Position numbers and translations under genes: made by a program
The notes under the pieces: model-generated
The model's input: only the letters and a program-made list of their open reading frames with translations
Told to the model about the DNA's origin: nothing
Database searches by the model: none
Assembly (NCBI RefSeq): GCF_017968845.1
Contig: NZ_CP072876.1
Coordinates: 1,240,001-1,304,000, forward strand
Source: Microbacterium sp. NIBRBAC000506063
Lineage (GTDB): Bacteria > Actinomycetota > Actinomycetes > Actinomycetales > Microbacteriaceae
Direction of reading: 5' to 3'
Length of the DNA: 64,000 nt
In this document: positions 37,475-46,885 of the stretch, in pieces
Layout: every line of letters starts with the position of its first letter
Position numbering within the stretch: position 1 is the first letter of the stretch

Positions 37475-40079
37475 GGGATAGACGACCTTCGGTCCGAACT
37501 TGCCGGCACCGGCGGCCTTGAACAGCACGCTGTCGCCCGGCCTGATCGAATCCCGGACGCCGCGGACGAGCTTGGTCGTGCTGGAAAAGTGCTCCGCGTT
37601 CAAACCATGCTCCATTGCCACTCTCGCTGTGTGGGCAGCTCCCGCACCTGTGCAGAGGAGCAGATCGATCGGCAGTTCAGCGATCTTCGCTCCCACGAGC
37701 TCGTGATTCTCACGGATCTTGTCGCCCTGTTCGCCCATGTCCCCATGACGACCACACGGCGTCCGCCGGGTTGCACCGGGAGTTCGCAGAGCGTCTCCAG
37801 CGCGCTGACGAGCGAGAGGACATTCGAGTTGTAGGTGTCGATGAGAAGTGAGTACCCGCCTACCTCGACGACATTCTGTCGAGTCTTCGAAACACGGTAG
37901 CGCGAAAGTCCGGCCACGATCTTGTGAACGGGAACTCCCGCCTGGTGTGCCGCTGCAAACGCCGCCAGCGCATTGCTCACATTGTGCATCCCGCCGAAGC
38001 CCAGGCTCGCGTCGATGGACCCGCCAGGATAGTGCACCTCGAAGTCGATGCCGTCGGGGGTAGTCCGGATCGAATGCGCAGAGTAGTCGTTGGCATCGTC
38101 GTTCAGACCGTATCGGATGCTGCGGACGGGCGGCGTCCATGCGCGCAGGTGCTGATTGTCGTTGTTGACGATCACGACACCGTCCGGAGAGAGCCCGGCG
38201 ATGACCTGGGTGACTTCGTCCACGACGTTGGAGATCGATCCGAGCTGATTGAGGTGCCCTTCTCCGACTTCCGTGATGATAGCGATGTCCGGCTGGATGA
38301 GTTGGGAGATTCGACGGGCAGAACCGGGGCTGCCCTCGTGGACCTCCTGGATATAGGCGTCGTCCTTATCCGTGAGCTTCTGCAGGACCATTGACACGGT
38401 CAGGCTGGTGTTGTTGTTTCCCTCCACATGCAGCGTGCGGCAGTGGCGATCGAACACCGATCCCAGCAGATCCTTGGTGGTGGTCTTTCCGACTGTGCCT
38501 GTCACTGCCAGCGTCAACGGCGAGTAGCGACCCCGGATCTCCTGCATCAGAGTACTGCGCGCCGCCCACGCGTCCTGTACCACAACGCACGGCAGCGCCT
38601 CGTGTGGTGCTTCGGATATCACCATCAGCGCTCCTGCCGCGACCGCGTCCTCGATGGTGATCTGATCGGCGTCGGCGGTGGCGCCGCGGTAGTGGCCGAG
38701 TACCGCAATGCAGCCGGGGATCAGGTCTCCTCGGCGACTGATGATGCCAGTAGTCGGCTCATCCGGAACATAGCCCGGGCTCGTACTTGCGGAGAGACTC
38801 GTGCCGAGGATGCGGGTCACCTCTGAGGGAGTCAGGTCGGCAAGATATGGGGGAGCGACGTACGTCCTGCGAGCCGGGTCGAGCGCGATGTCCGTCCCGA
38901 ACTCTCGGGCAAGCCTCTCCTGGGATTCGGAGATCCGCTGAGAGTCCGCCTCGGGAGCGTAGTACTCGTGTGCGGGGGAGGCGAAGGGGAGTACGCCATG
39001 TCCTGGATTCACTCTGTTGATGGGGATGGCCGAGTCCGACACTTCGATCTCACCGTCGACCCTCGTCCTGATCGTGACTCTCAGTGCCACGGAGAGCGTG
39101 CCATCCGGAGCTCCGTCGCCGGCGACCGTCCCGAGTGACGTCGCGATGGGGACTCGCCGTCCGTCTCTGCTCTCGTATGTCGCATACTCGCTCGGCGCGG
39201 CTGACGACGTGCAGATCACATAGTCGACCCCGCAGTCGGCCATGCGCTTCGCTGCGGCCAGGCGTGCGGCGCTGTCGTTCTCGCCGTCGTCGTCTGCAGA
39301 GCAGTCAAGGTATCCGAGGACAAACTGCGTCCCTGATGAGCGCAGTCGGGCGACATCCTCCTGGATCTGGTCCTCGTCGAAGATGTTCAGCAGCTCTCTT
39401 GCACCTGAGGGTGTGATCTTTTCGCGCACGCCGTGGACTGCAAGGGCAGAGGAGATCACGGCGATCCTGATGCCGTTCACGTCGAAGACGGGTGACCGTC
39501 GCAACCCCAGGCCGCTCGGCACGAGGGAACGATCGGTGAGCGCCGACTCTGTGGCGAGGATGCCACGCACACCGGCACCGAGGTTGAAGCGGTTCGCGAG
39601 TGCCAGACAGTCGAATCCGCTGTCACGGATCGCATCGAGATACTCCACTCGAGCATTCGAGTAAAGGGATTGGCGCGCCGTAGCGATCGCTGTCGGGTAC
39701 ATCTCTGCCGCAAGAGTACCCAGGCTTCCGACGTTGAGATCGCCAGCCTGCAGCAGCGATCGTAGCTGTGCGAGCGCGGGATGGAACTGGTAAGTTCCCC
39801 GACGTTGGCGGCTTGTTCGAACGCCAGGTCATAGTCAAGCGTGCCGAAGCACATGAGTACGGCCTCAAGACGGGCATTATCTTTGGTGCGCGTCCAACTG
39901 CCCGAGATCTCGTCGTAGTGAAAAGTGTTGCGCCCCGTATCGTCGCTGCTTGATCCCGGACGCTGCAGAGCAAAGGTCGGTTCTTCCTTTGAGTACCGGT
40001 CGATCATCACCTCAAGCGGGGGGTCCGTGTTCACTACAACGGGTGATTCTGGCCGGGGCTTCTTCTTCCAGATGCGCAC
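37454..40079 (-). CDS. Degenerate CapA domain fused to a MurF-like ligase, two frame slips
   Basis: About 875 residues. Residues 1-290 follow the CapA fold, but every metal-ligand motif is lost: GD-M is FGTLDYD, GNLE is VGSLGTL, NxxNH is LANRFN, HWG is YLDCSAD, SHSH is SSAAPSE. From about 380 it is a Mur ligase of MurF type: substrate-binding domain (GDLIPGCIAVLGHYRG), P-loop LAVTGTVGKTTTKDLLGSVF, EGNNNTSLTVSMVLQKL, DIAIITEVGEGHLNQLGS, then DTYNSNVLSLVSALETL and VMGDMGEQGDKIRENHELVG. ATP-dependent amide bond formation on an amino acid or peptide acceptor is expected. GTG 40079 start. Slips near 39,790 and 37,740. Confidence 0.8.
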
Positions 40080-40180
40080 CTGTTCACAGTATCCGCAGGC
40101 TCTAAGGATCGCTGTGAAGCAGGCCCGCGCCAGACGGGATGCTCTGAACTGGGCGCCACATCCGACGAGGGGACGAGTTC

Positions 40181-43100
40181 CTACCCGACGATCTCCAGTG
40201 TGGTCGACTCCACGCGCCCGACCTGCGCGCGCGGGCTGATTGCGAGGCAGTCGAACACTGCCGCTGCGCGAGCGTCTCCTTCGAAAGTCACAACCGCGCG
40301 CTCGAGCGTCGAGTCGATATCTATGATCCGTACATCGACGGTCCGCGCTGCTTCCTTCAGGTGGGACTGGTATGAAGACCCTGGAAACGTCCCACGAGCG
40401 CTGAAACGATAGCGCCCTTCGGCGCGGTACTCGGACAACTTCGCCCCGAGTGCGGCCGCATTGTGCTCGACGTACAGCTTCGCCACCGGGCGCGGTGGTC
40501 CATAAGTCGGAAAGCTGTGTGAGGCGATCCCCGGAGAGCTGTTGATCTCGCAGATGTTCACGCTCTGTTGATCGGCGGGGAAGCGATGATCGTCCATGAG
40601 GATGTCGATGCCGACGAGTTCCATGGTGGGGAGAACCTGTTTTGCCCGCACAGCCAGTTCCTTGATGGACTTGTGTGTCTCGTCGGTGACCTCGATGTTG
40701 TCGCCTCCAGCGCTGAGGTTGGCCGCGCTTCGCAGATACACTTTCTCGCCTGCTGCAGGAACGTCATCCAGGCTCTTGCCGATGCTCGCGAGATGATTCC
40801 TGAGGAGGTTGTCCTTCTTGACGAGTCGGCTCGTACCGAGCGGGCTGCGGGTCGTGAGATCGTTCTTCCGGTCGATGAGTCGGTCGATGGAGGAACGACC
40901 ATCGCCGATGACGTTCGCGGCATCCCGTCGCCACACACCGATGACTTCGTCTTTGAGGACGAGGAAACGATAGTCCTCGCCGGGTACGTGCTTCTCTATC
41001 AGAAAGCCGTTCGGCGAGTCGATCTCCTGAATCGCGAGCTTAAGCTGGTCATCGCTGGCGATGTTGGCCGTCACACCCCGCCCGCCCGAACCCTTCAGTG
41101 GCTTGATGACGACAGGCCAGCCGTGTTGTTCGACGAATCGCGCGGCGGACTTGTGGCCGCGCTGCGGCAACCGAAGCCCAGGGCGGTGGGAATCTCGTGT
41201 GCACGAAGCAGCGCCTTGCAGACCGCCTTGTCCGCGCAGAACTCACCTCCAACCATCGATGAAAGCGTGCTGGCGGCACGTCGGAAGCCCATGAGGTGCC
41301 CCTCAGGATCCTGTGCTGTGAACAAAGTGGTCGAGAATCGCGTCACCGAGAGTCCATAAGCGAGCGCCTCAGTCTCGATCAGCGCGCTCTGCAAAGGCTC
41401 CTTGCTCAGGTTCTTGAGCGGGCTGTCGCCGTAGTCGTTTGCAATCATCGGTGCATGCTCAGCCGGCGATCGCATCGGCTCAGACTTTGTCTGCGCAGGA
41501 ACCGCGAGCAGCCGTGTTTCCGCTTGGGGATCACGCAGCCCATCAATGCGGATCTGCGCGTATTGATCGCCCATCGCGTCGGCAATGCGTCTCAAGTCTT
41601 CGCGCGCGCGTACGGAACTGTACCCGAGTGCTCCCTCAAGCAGGAGCTCACACGGTACAACGGACACCGAGCCGCCATGGTTGTCGCGCTCGACGATCCG
41701 GCACGGCACGTACCCGTCACCCTTGATGATGACGTTCCCATCCTCGGAGCGAGTAAGGGTGAGCGTTCCGATGAAGGTGTCCTGCGTGATCGGTCGTTTC
41801 CGCTGGATGTCAGAGAGGAAGTTCCCACCCGAGTAGACGACGGGGACGCGACGTCCGTCGCTCGACTGAAGCACTGTGTAGCGCTGAGGGCAGTGCGAGT
41901 GGGAGCCGAAGACGTAATCTGCACCGGCCTCGACCAGCATCGTCGCGTAATCTGCCTGGACGGAGGAGATCTCGTCCGTGTATTCCTTGCCCCAGTGAGC
42001 GCAGGCGACCACGAACTCGGCCCCGGAGTTTCGTGCTGCAGTGATGTCTGCCCGGATCTCCTCCTCATCGAAGGGGCTTGCCATGGCGCTGAGACCGACG
42101 GAAGTGAAGTTGAGTTGTTTCATTCGCTGCCGCGCCGGATCGAGATACGCGACGATTGCGATCCTCATCCCCTTGAGCTCGAAAAGCAGGTACCTACGCT
42201 CCTGAGCGCTGGCGCGAAGGCCACCATGAATGAGGTTCGCTCGGTTCAGCGCATCCAGCGTCTGGAGAATGCCCTTGGTGCCGGTGTCGTACATGTGATT
42301 CTGTGCGTTGGTGACAGCATCGAAACCTGCATCCCGTACAGCCGAAAGGAAAGCAGGCGGCGCATTGAGGTTCGGCCGATCATCGACGTACAGCTGCTCG
42401 TGCATGTATGGGTAGGCAGAGGCGATCATTGACTCGAGATTCCCGACCGCGAGATCAACGTCGGAGAGGATCGGCTTTACGAACTCGAAGCCTGGTCGGA
42501 AATCGAAGCTCCCATCACTCAGCGCTTTGCGCTGCTGCCTGAACCCGCACATGATGTCACCGACCATGGCGATCGTGACATCGCTGTCCTCGTCGGAGGC
42601 TTGCTCAGCGCGGTATGCGCCATCCGCGAATCGGAAACGAGGAGTGGGCGCCGCGAATGTGTCGGCAGTGTGCTCGTCGCGCACGGCTTCGGCAGTGGGC
42701 GGACGGACCTCGTATAGGTCGAGCAGCCCTTCGAGCATTTCGCGGTCGTCGAGGACATCAGCAACAGTGAGACCTCCGTCGGCGCCCAGATGCGAGCCGA
42801 TCGGTTCGGCCGGTAGCTTGCCATGCCGGACGGGGTTGCCGTTGTTCCTCGCGAACTGGTGTGCGTAGGTGTCTTCCGCGCAGACGATCAAGGTCTGCGA
42901 CCGGAGTGCTTCTTCACCGATGCTCTCCACAGAGGCAGGCAGATGCAGGCGGTGAAGCGACTCACAGCCTCGGAACGCTCGCGTATCGATTCTCGAAAGA
43001 GACGAATGCAGCCACACAGTGTGAAGAGAGGTGCAACCGTCGAAGACCGAAGCGTTGATCCGGGTGACTCTGTGGGGAATGACAACGGTGCGCAACGCGG

Positions 43101-43733
43101 TACAGCCTTCGAACGCTGCTTCACCGATGGACTTGAGCGCGATCGGAAACGACGATTCCACGATGCTCCGCACCACCCTGGCATCGTCCTTCGGGCCAGT
43201 CCTGACGAAATGTGGCAACTCTTCGAGCGACACGCAACCAGCGAACGCCCGTGGCCCGATCCGAGTCAAGGAAAACGGGAGGCGGGCGATCCGCAGCGCG
43301 ACGCAACCGCTGAAGGCACGGGCACTGATCGTCCGCAGATCCGCGGGCAGGTTCACGCGCTTCAGCGCCGTGCACCCGCTGAACGCTTCAACCCCGAGGC
43401 TCTCCACGGAGGGCGGGATCTCGATCGCAGTAAGGCGGGTGTCCCCTCTGAAGGCGCGACGGCCTATTGATACGACGGGCCTGCCTGCAACGAACGGCGG
43501 AACCTTCACTTTGGCATCATCTGTCGTCCTGCTGAGGAGGACGGCGTTGTGCCGACGGATCCTGAACCGCAGCCCGTCTACGGTGACCCAGAGACTGAAC
43601 CGGTGCGGGAGCGGGCCAGCTGGCGCAGTCGCGGGCGCCGCAGAGTTCGAGGAAGCGGGCGGTCGCTTGATCCTGCGCTTGATCTTTCCGGCCGCGCGAC
43701 GGGCCTTGCGGAGGAGGGGTTGTGGTCAGTCAT
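40181..43733 (-). CDS. LRR + CapA + cyanophycin-synthetase-like ATP-grasp fusion, two frame slips
   Basis: About 1,184 residues. Basic N-terminus (RKARRAAGKIKRRIKRP), BspA-type repeats at about 75-300 (IGRRAFRGDTRLTAIEIPPS, FSGCTALKRVNLP), an intact CapA phosphatase at about 385-665 (MVGDIMCGFRQQ, VGNLESMI, NAQNHMYDTGTKG, CAHWGKEY, GSHSHCPQRY) and at about 770-1,180 an ATP-grasp whose order matches CphA/GshF: VVIKPLKGSGGRGVT, LIEKHVPGEDYRFLVLKDEV, NVIGDGRSSIDRLID, YLRSAANLSAGGDNIEVTDE, VGIDILMDD, NICEINSSPGIASHSFPTYG. No membrane helix. Start ATG 43733 assumes a slip near 43,715; a second slip lies near 41,135. Cotranscribed with the CapA-MurF gene. Confidence 0.83.
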
Positions 43734-43929
43734 CCAGCAGCTTCCGTGGAGTTTGGTCGGCTTCAGCTTACTTGCGCCGCATCAGAAGAGAATCGTTCGT
43801 GGGTGATGTCCAGACGCCTGAACTCGCCGACATCCACGACCGTACGGCGGCGAGAAGGCGCTCCTCGACTTCGGGGTAGAGAAGACGCGAGGGCCCACGC
43901 TCTGGTCATGTTGTGTGGGCGGAGCCGCC

Positions 43930-44017
43930 TCACCCCACCCGCGTCGACTTGACCGGCAGGATCAGCAGCAGGCCGATGCCGAGGATGCCGAAGGAGGTCC
44001 ATCCAGCTCGCTGCTCG
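43930..44017 (-). pseudogene. Decayed duplicate of the 3' end of the UMF1-type transporter gene
   Basis: 43930-43977 is identical to 45161-45208 over 48 bp. 43978-43999 then equals 45226-45247, and 44000-44011 equals 45289-45300. Two internal deletions (17 and 41 bp) separate these blocks. The copy still encodes the transporter's last residues, PVKSTRVG plus stop. It lies on the far side of the XRE/nucleotidyltransferase pair, so it marks an insertion or duplication. The rest of 43,734-44,051 holds nothing I can identify. Confidence 0.85.
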
Positions 44018-44051
44018 ATCGGCGCGACTCTCAGAATATAGTAGTTTTTGC

Positions 44052-44057
44052 TATAGT
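44052..44057 (+). promoter_or_regulatory. -10 box of a leaderless promoter for the XRE gene
   Basis: TATAGT lies 6 nt before ATG 44064, within an AT-rich patch (tatagtagtttttgctatag) that forms a ctatag/tatag inverted pair, a likely autoregulatory operator. Confidence 0.65.
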
Positions 44058-44063
44058 CTTCTT

Positions 44064-44585
44064 ATGACTGACAGTCGTGGTGACCTGCTTCGCGAAGTGA
44101 TGCTCTCCACGGGCACCACGCAGTCAGAGCTGTCTCGAATCAGCGGCGTGCGTCAGCCAAGCATCAGCCAGTTCCTCTCGGGCAAGGTCGACTTGAGTGA
44201 CAGTCAGCTCGACCGGCTGCTGTCATGCCTGGGGTATCGCCTCGAAGTGGTGCGGCGACCCGTCGTTCCTGAGCTCACTCGATCCGAGCGGCGTTCGTGG
44301 CTACTGCATCGCTCTCTGTCCCGGACTCTCGATCGCGTGAGTTTGGAGGAATGGATGCCGATGATTTCACGCAATCTTGAACGTCTGAAGCGTGGTGTCA
44401 CCGGACAGCCGCACGGGCGGAACCTCGAGAGATGGTCGCTGCTCATGCGCGAGAGGGATCTGAACCAGCTCAAGAGGGTCATGGTCGGTTTGGATCGGAG
44501 TTCCATCGAGATGCGGGAAGTCTCTCCGATGGGCGGTCTTCTGCCCGAGCGGGAGCGCCGTGCTGTTCTCATGAGCGCTGCCTGA
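44064..44585 (+). CDS. XRE-family helix-turn-helix protein, putative antitoxin
   Basis: 173 residues, intact. N-terminal HTH: LREVMLSTGTTQSELSRISG, VRQPSISQFLSGKVDLSDSQ, LDRLLSCLGYRLEVVRRPVV. The C-terminal half is Arg/Glu-rich and helical (WMPMISRNLERLKRGVTGQ, RERDLNQLKRVMVGLDRSSI). Its TGA overlaps the ATG of a DUF6036-like nucleotidyltransferase, the layout of a type II or IV toxin-antitoxin operon. Unlike its neighbours it has no frame slips and its promoter is AT-rich, consistent with recent arrival. Confidence 0.8.
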   Translation: MTDSRGDLLREVMLSTGTTQSELSRISGVRQPSISQFLSGKVDLSDSQLDRLLSCLGYRLEVVRRPVVPELTRSERRSWLLHRSLSRTLDRVSLEEWMPMISRNLERLKRGVTGQPHGRNLERWSLLMRERDLNQLKRVMVGLDRSSIEMREVSPMGGLLPERERRAVLMSAA

Positions 44586-45148
44586 TGCGTCGGGAACAGC
44601 TGGAGCATGCGATTCGCACCGCCTGTCAGATCATCGGGTCCGCCGAGGTCATCGTTATCGGTTCTCAGGCGATACTCGGTTCGTTCGACGAAGGTGAGCT
44701 TCCCGCTGCGGCGACGATGTCCATGGAGATAGATATCCTCCCGATCGCCGAGAGTCACGACGAGGTATCGCGTCTGGCCGATCTCATTGAAGGAGTCGCC
44801 GGAGAGTTCTCGCCTTTCGAGCAACTTCATGGATTCAGCATCGATGGAGTCGACTTGGACACGGCAGTTCTCCCCGTCGGGTGGCGGGACCGGCTCATCA
44901 GAGTGCAGAACGCCAACACGGCCGCGCCTGCAGGGAAACCAGTCTTCACCGGATGGTGCCTCGAACGGCACGATCTCTGTGTCGCCAAACTCTGTGCCTT
45001 CCGCGAGAAGGACCAAAACTTCGTACTGGCGCTTGCATCTGCCGGCCTGATCAGCACCGAGATCATTGTGGAGCGACTCGGCACGATAGCGGCGCACGGC
45101 CGGGAAACGGCGGATCGGGCTTTGCGATGGCTGAAGTCAGCAGGATGA
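44585..45148 (+). CDS. DUF6036-like nucleotidyltransferase, putative toxin
   Basis: 187 residues, intact. Nucleotidyltransferase fold of the AbiEii/DUF6036 kind: VIVIGSQAILGSFDEGELP (GS motif), SMEIDILPIAESHDEVS (acidic metal site, ExD rather than DxD), GFSIDGVDLDTAVLPVGWRD (third acidic position) and LERHDLCVAKLCAFREKDQN with the usual Lys. Such enzymes act as toxins by nucleotidylating tRNA or other targets. Coupled to the XRE gene and followed after 12 bp by the convergent transporter stop. Confidence 0.75.
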   Translation: MRREQLEHAIRTACQIIGSAEVIVIGSQAILGSFDEGELPAAATMSMEIDILPIAESHDEVSRLADLIEGVAGEFSPFEQLHGFSIDGVDLDTAVLPVGWRDRLIRVQNANTAAPAGKPVFTGWCLERHDLCVAKLCAFREKDQNFVLALASAGLISTEIIVERLGTIAAHGRETADRALRWLKSAG

Positions 45149-45160
45149 AAAGGGTGCCCG

Positions 45161-46572
45161 TCACCCCACCCGCGTCGACTTGACCGGCAGGATCAGCAGC
45201 AGGCCGATGAACAGCACCAGGACGATGCCGAGGATGCCGAAGGAGGTCGATGCGGTGAGGCTGATGAAGACCACCCAGGCGGTCGAGGCCATCCAGCTCG
45301 CCGCACGGCCGGTGGTGGCGTAGAGGCCGAAGATCTCGCCCTCGCGCCCCGCGGGGTCACCCGCGCGAGGAAGGAACGTGAGGCGGCCTGGGCGGGGCCC
45401 ACGAAGGCGCACAGGATGAGGCCGCCGATCCAGAACACGATCGTGCCGGCATCCACCAGGAAGAACACCGCGAGTCCTGCGATGACCATCCCGCCCAGCG
45501 ATGCGACGATCACCTGCTTCGGGCCGAAGCGGTCGTCGAGCCGGCCGACGAGGATCGTCGAGACCCCGCGATGAGGTTCGCGGCGATGCCGAAGATCACC
45601 AGGTCCAGGAATCCGAACCCGAACACCAGACTGGCGATCACCGCCCGAAGGCGAAGACCCCGCCCAGGCCGTCGCGGAACACCGCGCTGGCCAGCAGGAA
45701 CCAGAACGTCGGACGCGTCTCGGGCGTCTTGTACAGGGCGATGACGTCGAGCACGAGCAGCTTGTACGAGGTGAAGAAGCCGACCTTGCGCTCGGGGCGG
45801 CCCAACGACGGCTCGGGCACGTTCAGGAAGATCGGGATCGAGAAGATGATCGCCCAGATCGCGCAGCCGACGGCGATCACGCGGAACGGCAGACCGCCCT
45901 CTTCCGGCAGGCCGAACCAGTCCATCACGTAGAAGACGACGACGATCACGAGCGCGACGATGCCGCCCAGGTATCCGAAGCCCCAGCCGAGCCCGAGATG
46001 CGGCCGACCGTCTTCGGGTTCGCGATGCCGATGAGCATCGCGTTGGAGTTGACCGCCGCGATCTCCCCGAACACCGAGCCGGCCGCGATGAGCGCCACAC
46101 CCAGCCAGAAGAGCATCGGCGTCGGCTCGACGAACCACAGGCCGAACATGCAGAGGATGAGAGCGCCCGTCCCGATGCCGAGCCACAGCTTCTGGCGGCC
46201 TGCGGCATCCGCCCGCTGGCCCAGCACCGGAGCCAGCAAGAGGATCGCCAGACCCGCGATGGTCAGTCCCATCCCGAGACCGGATGCCAGACCCGCCTCC
46301 GCCGCCTCGCGCGCCGGGTCGCCAGTCGGCAGGGCGGCCACCTCGGGCGGGAGGAACGCATCGGTGGTCAGATACAGCGCAGTGAAGATGAAGGTGACGA
46401 TGACGGTGTTGAAGGGCTGCGTCGCCCAGTCCCACAGCGCCCAGGAGAACACCTGCTTCTTCGGCGCCGGCACATCCCCGCGCAGCTCCAGACCGACGAC
46501 GGTCAGCGCCGCGCTGTTGGCCGGAACCGGCGGGACGGGGCGGCCTGACTGCTCATCATCGGATGCACTCAT
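45161..46572 (-). CDS. UMF1-type MFS transporter, several frame slips
   Basis: About 472 residues, 12 helices. Signature of the UMF1/Atg22-like group: FSWALWDWATQPFNTVIVTF, FTALYLTTDAF, LLAPVLGQRADAAGRQKLWL, FGEIAAVNSNAMLIGIANP, ISGSGWGFGYLGGIVALV, ILVGRLDDRFGPKQVIVASL, FVGPAQAASRSFLARVTP and EIFGLYATTGRAASWM. Substrates of bacterial members are unknown. ATG 46572. Slips near 45,995, 45,655, 45,570 and 45,360. Its last 140 bp have a decayed second copy at 43,930 beyond the toxin-antitoxin pair. Confidence 0.82.
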
Positions 46573-46643
46573 GCTCGCAGTCTGGCGACGAAGGGTGAAC
46601 GGACGGTGACGGCGCCGCCGACCGCCCGTTCGACGGCGCTCTG

Positions 46644-46790
46644 TCACCCGAAGGCGATCGCCAGCAGCTCGGCGAAGAGCTCCTCGGCATCGCAGTCGAC
46701 CCGGCGGCGCGCGAACCAGTCGCAGACGTTGACGCAGTCGCGGTGCAGCAGATCCAGTCCCTGCGGGTTGGCGGCGACGTCGACGATCTG
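46644..46790 (-). pseudogene. C-terminal remnant of an unidentified gene (copy 1)
   Basis: The minus strand reads IVDVAANPQGLDLLHRDCVN, then VCDWFARRRVDCDAEELFAE, then LLAIAFG and a stop, with no start. A clearly homologous fragment lies at 48,190-48,350 on the other side of the ATPase gene. The two copies differ at many positions, so this is an old duplication or two paralogous ends. Confidence 0.65.
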
Positions 46791-46794
46791 TTGC

Positions 46795-46853
46795 GACGAA
46801 ACGACTAGTAGAAGCATGACGAAACGACTAGTAGAAGCATGACGAAACGACTA
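46795..46853 (+). repeat. 23-bp tandem repeat (2.6 copies) before the ATPase promoter
   Basis: Two exact units starting gacgaaacgactagtagaag (46795 and 46818) and a third truncated unit at 46841. Each full unit contains the palindrome ACTAGT. The array ends 20 bp before the -10 TAGTTT, so it may be an operator array or the trace of an insertion boundary. Confidence 0.85.
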
Positions 46854-46873
46854 ATTCAAGAGAGTCTATGTGC

Positions 46874-46879
46874 TAGTTT
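46874..46879 (+). promoter_or_regulatory. -10 box of a leaderless promoter for the DUF4143-type ATPase
   Basis: TAGTTT, 6 nt before ATG 46886. Confidence 0.6.
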
Positions 46880-46885
46880 GACACG

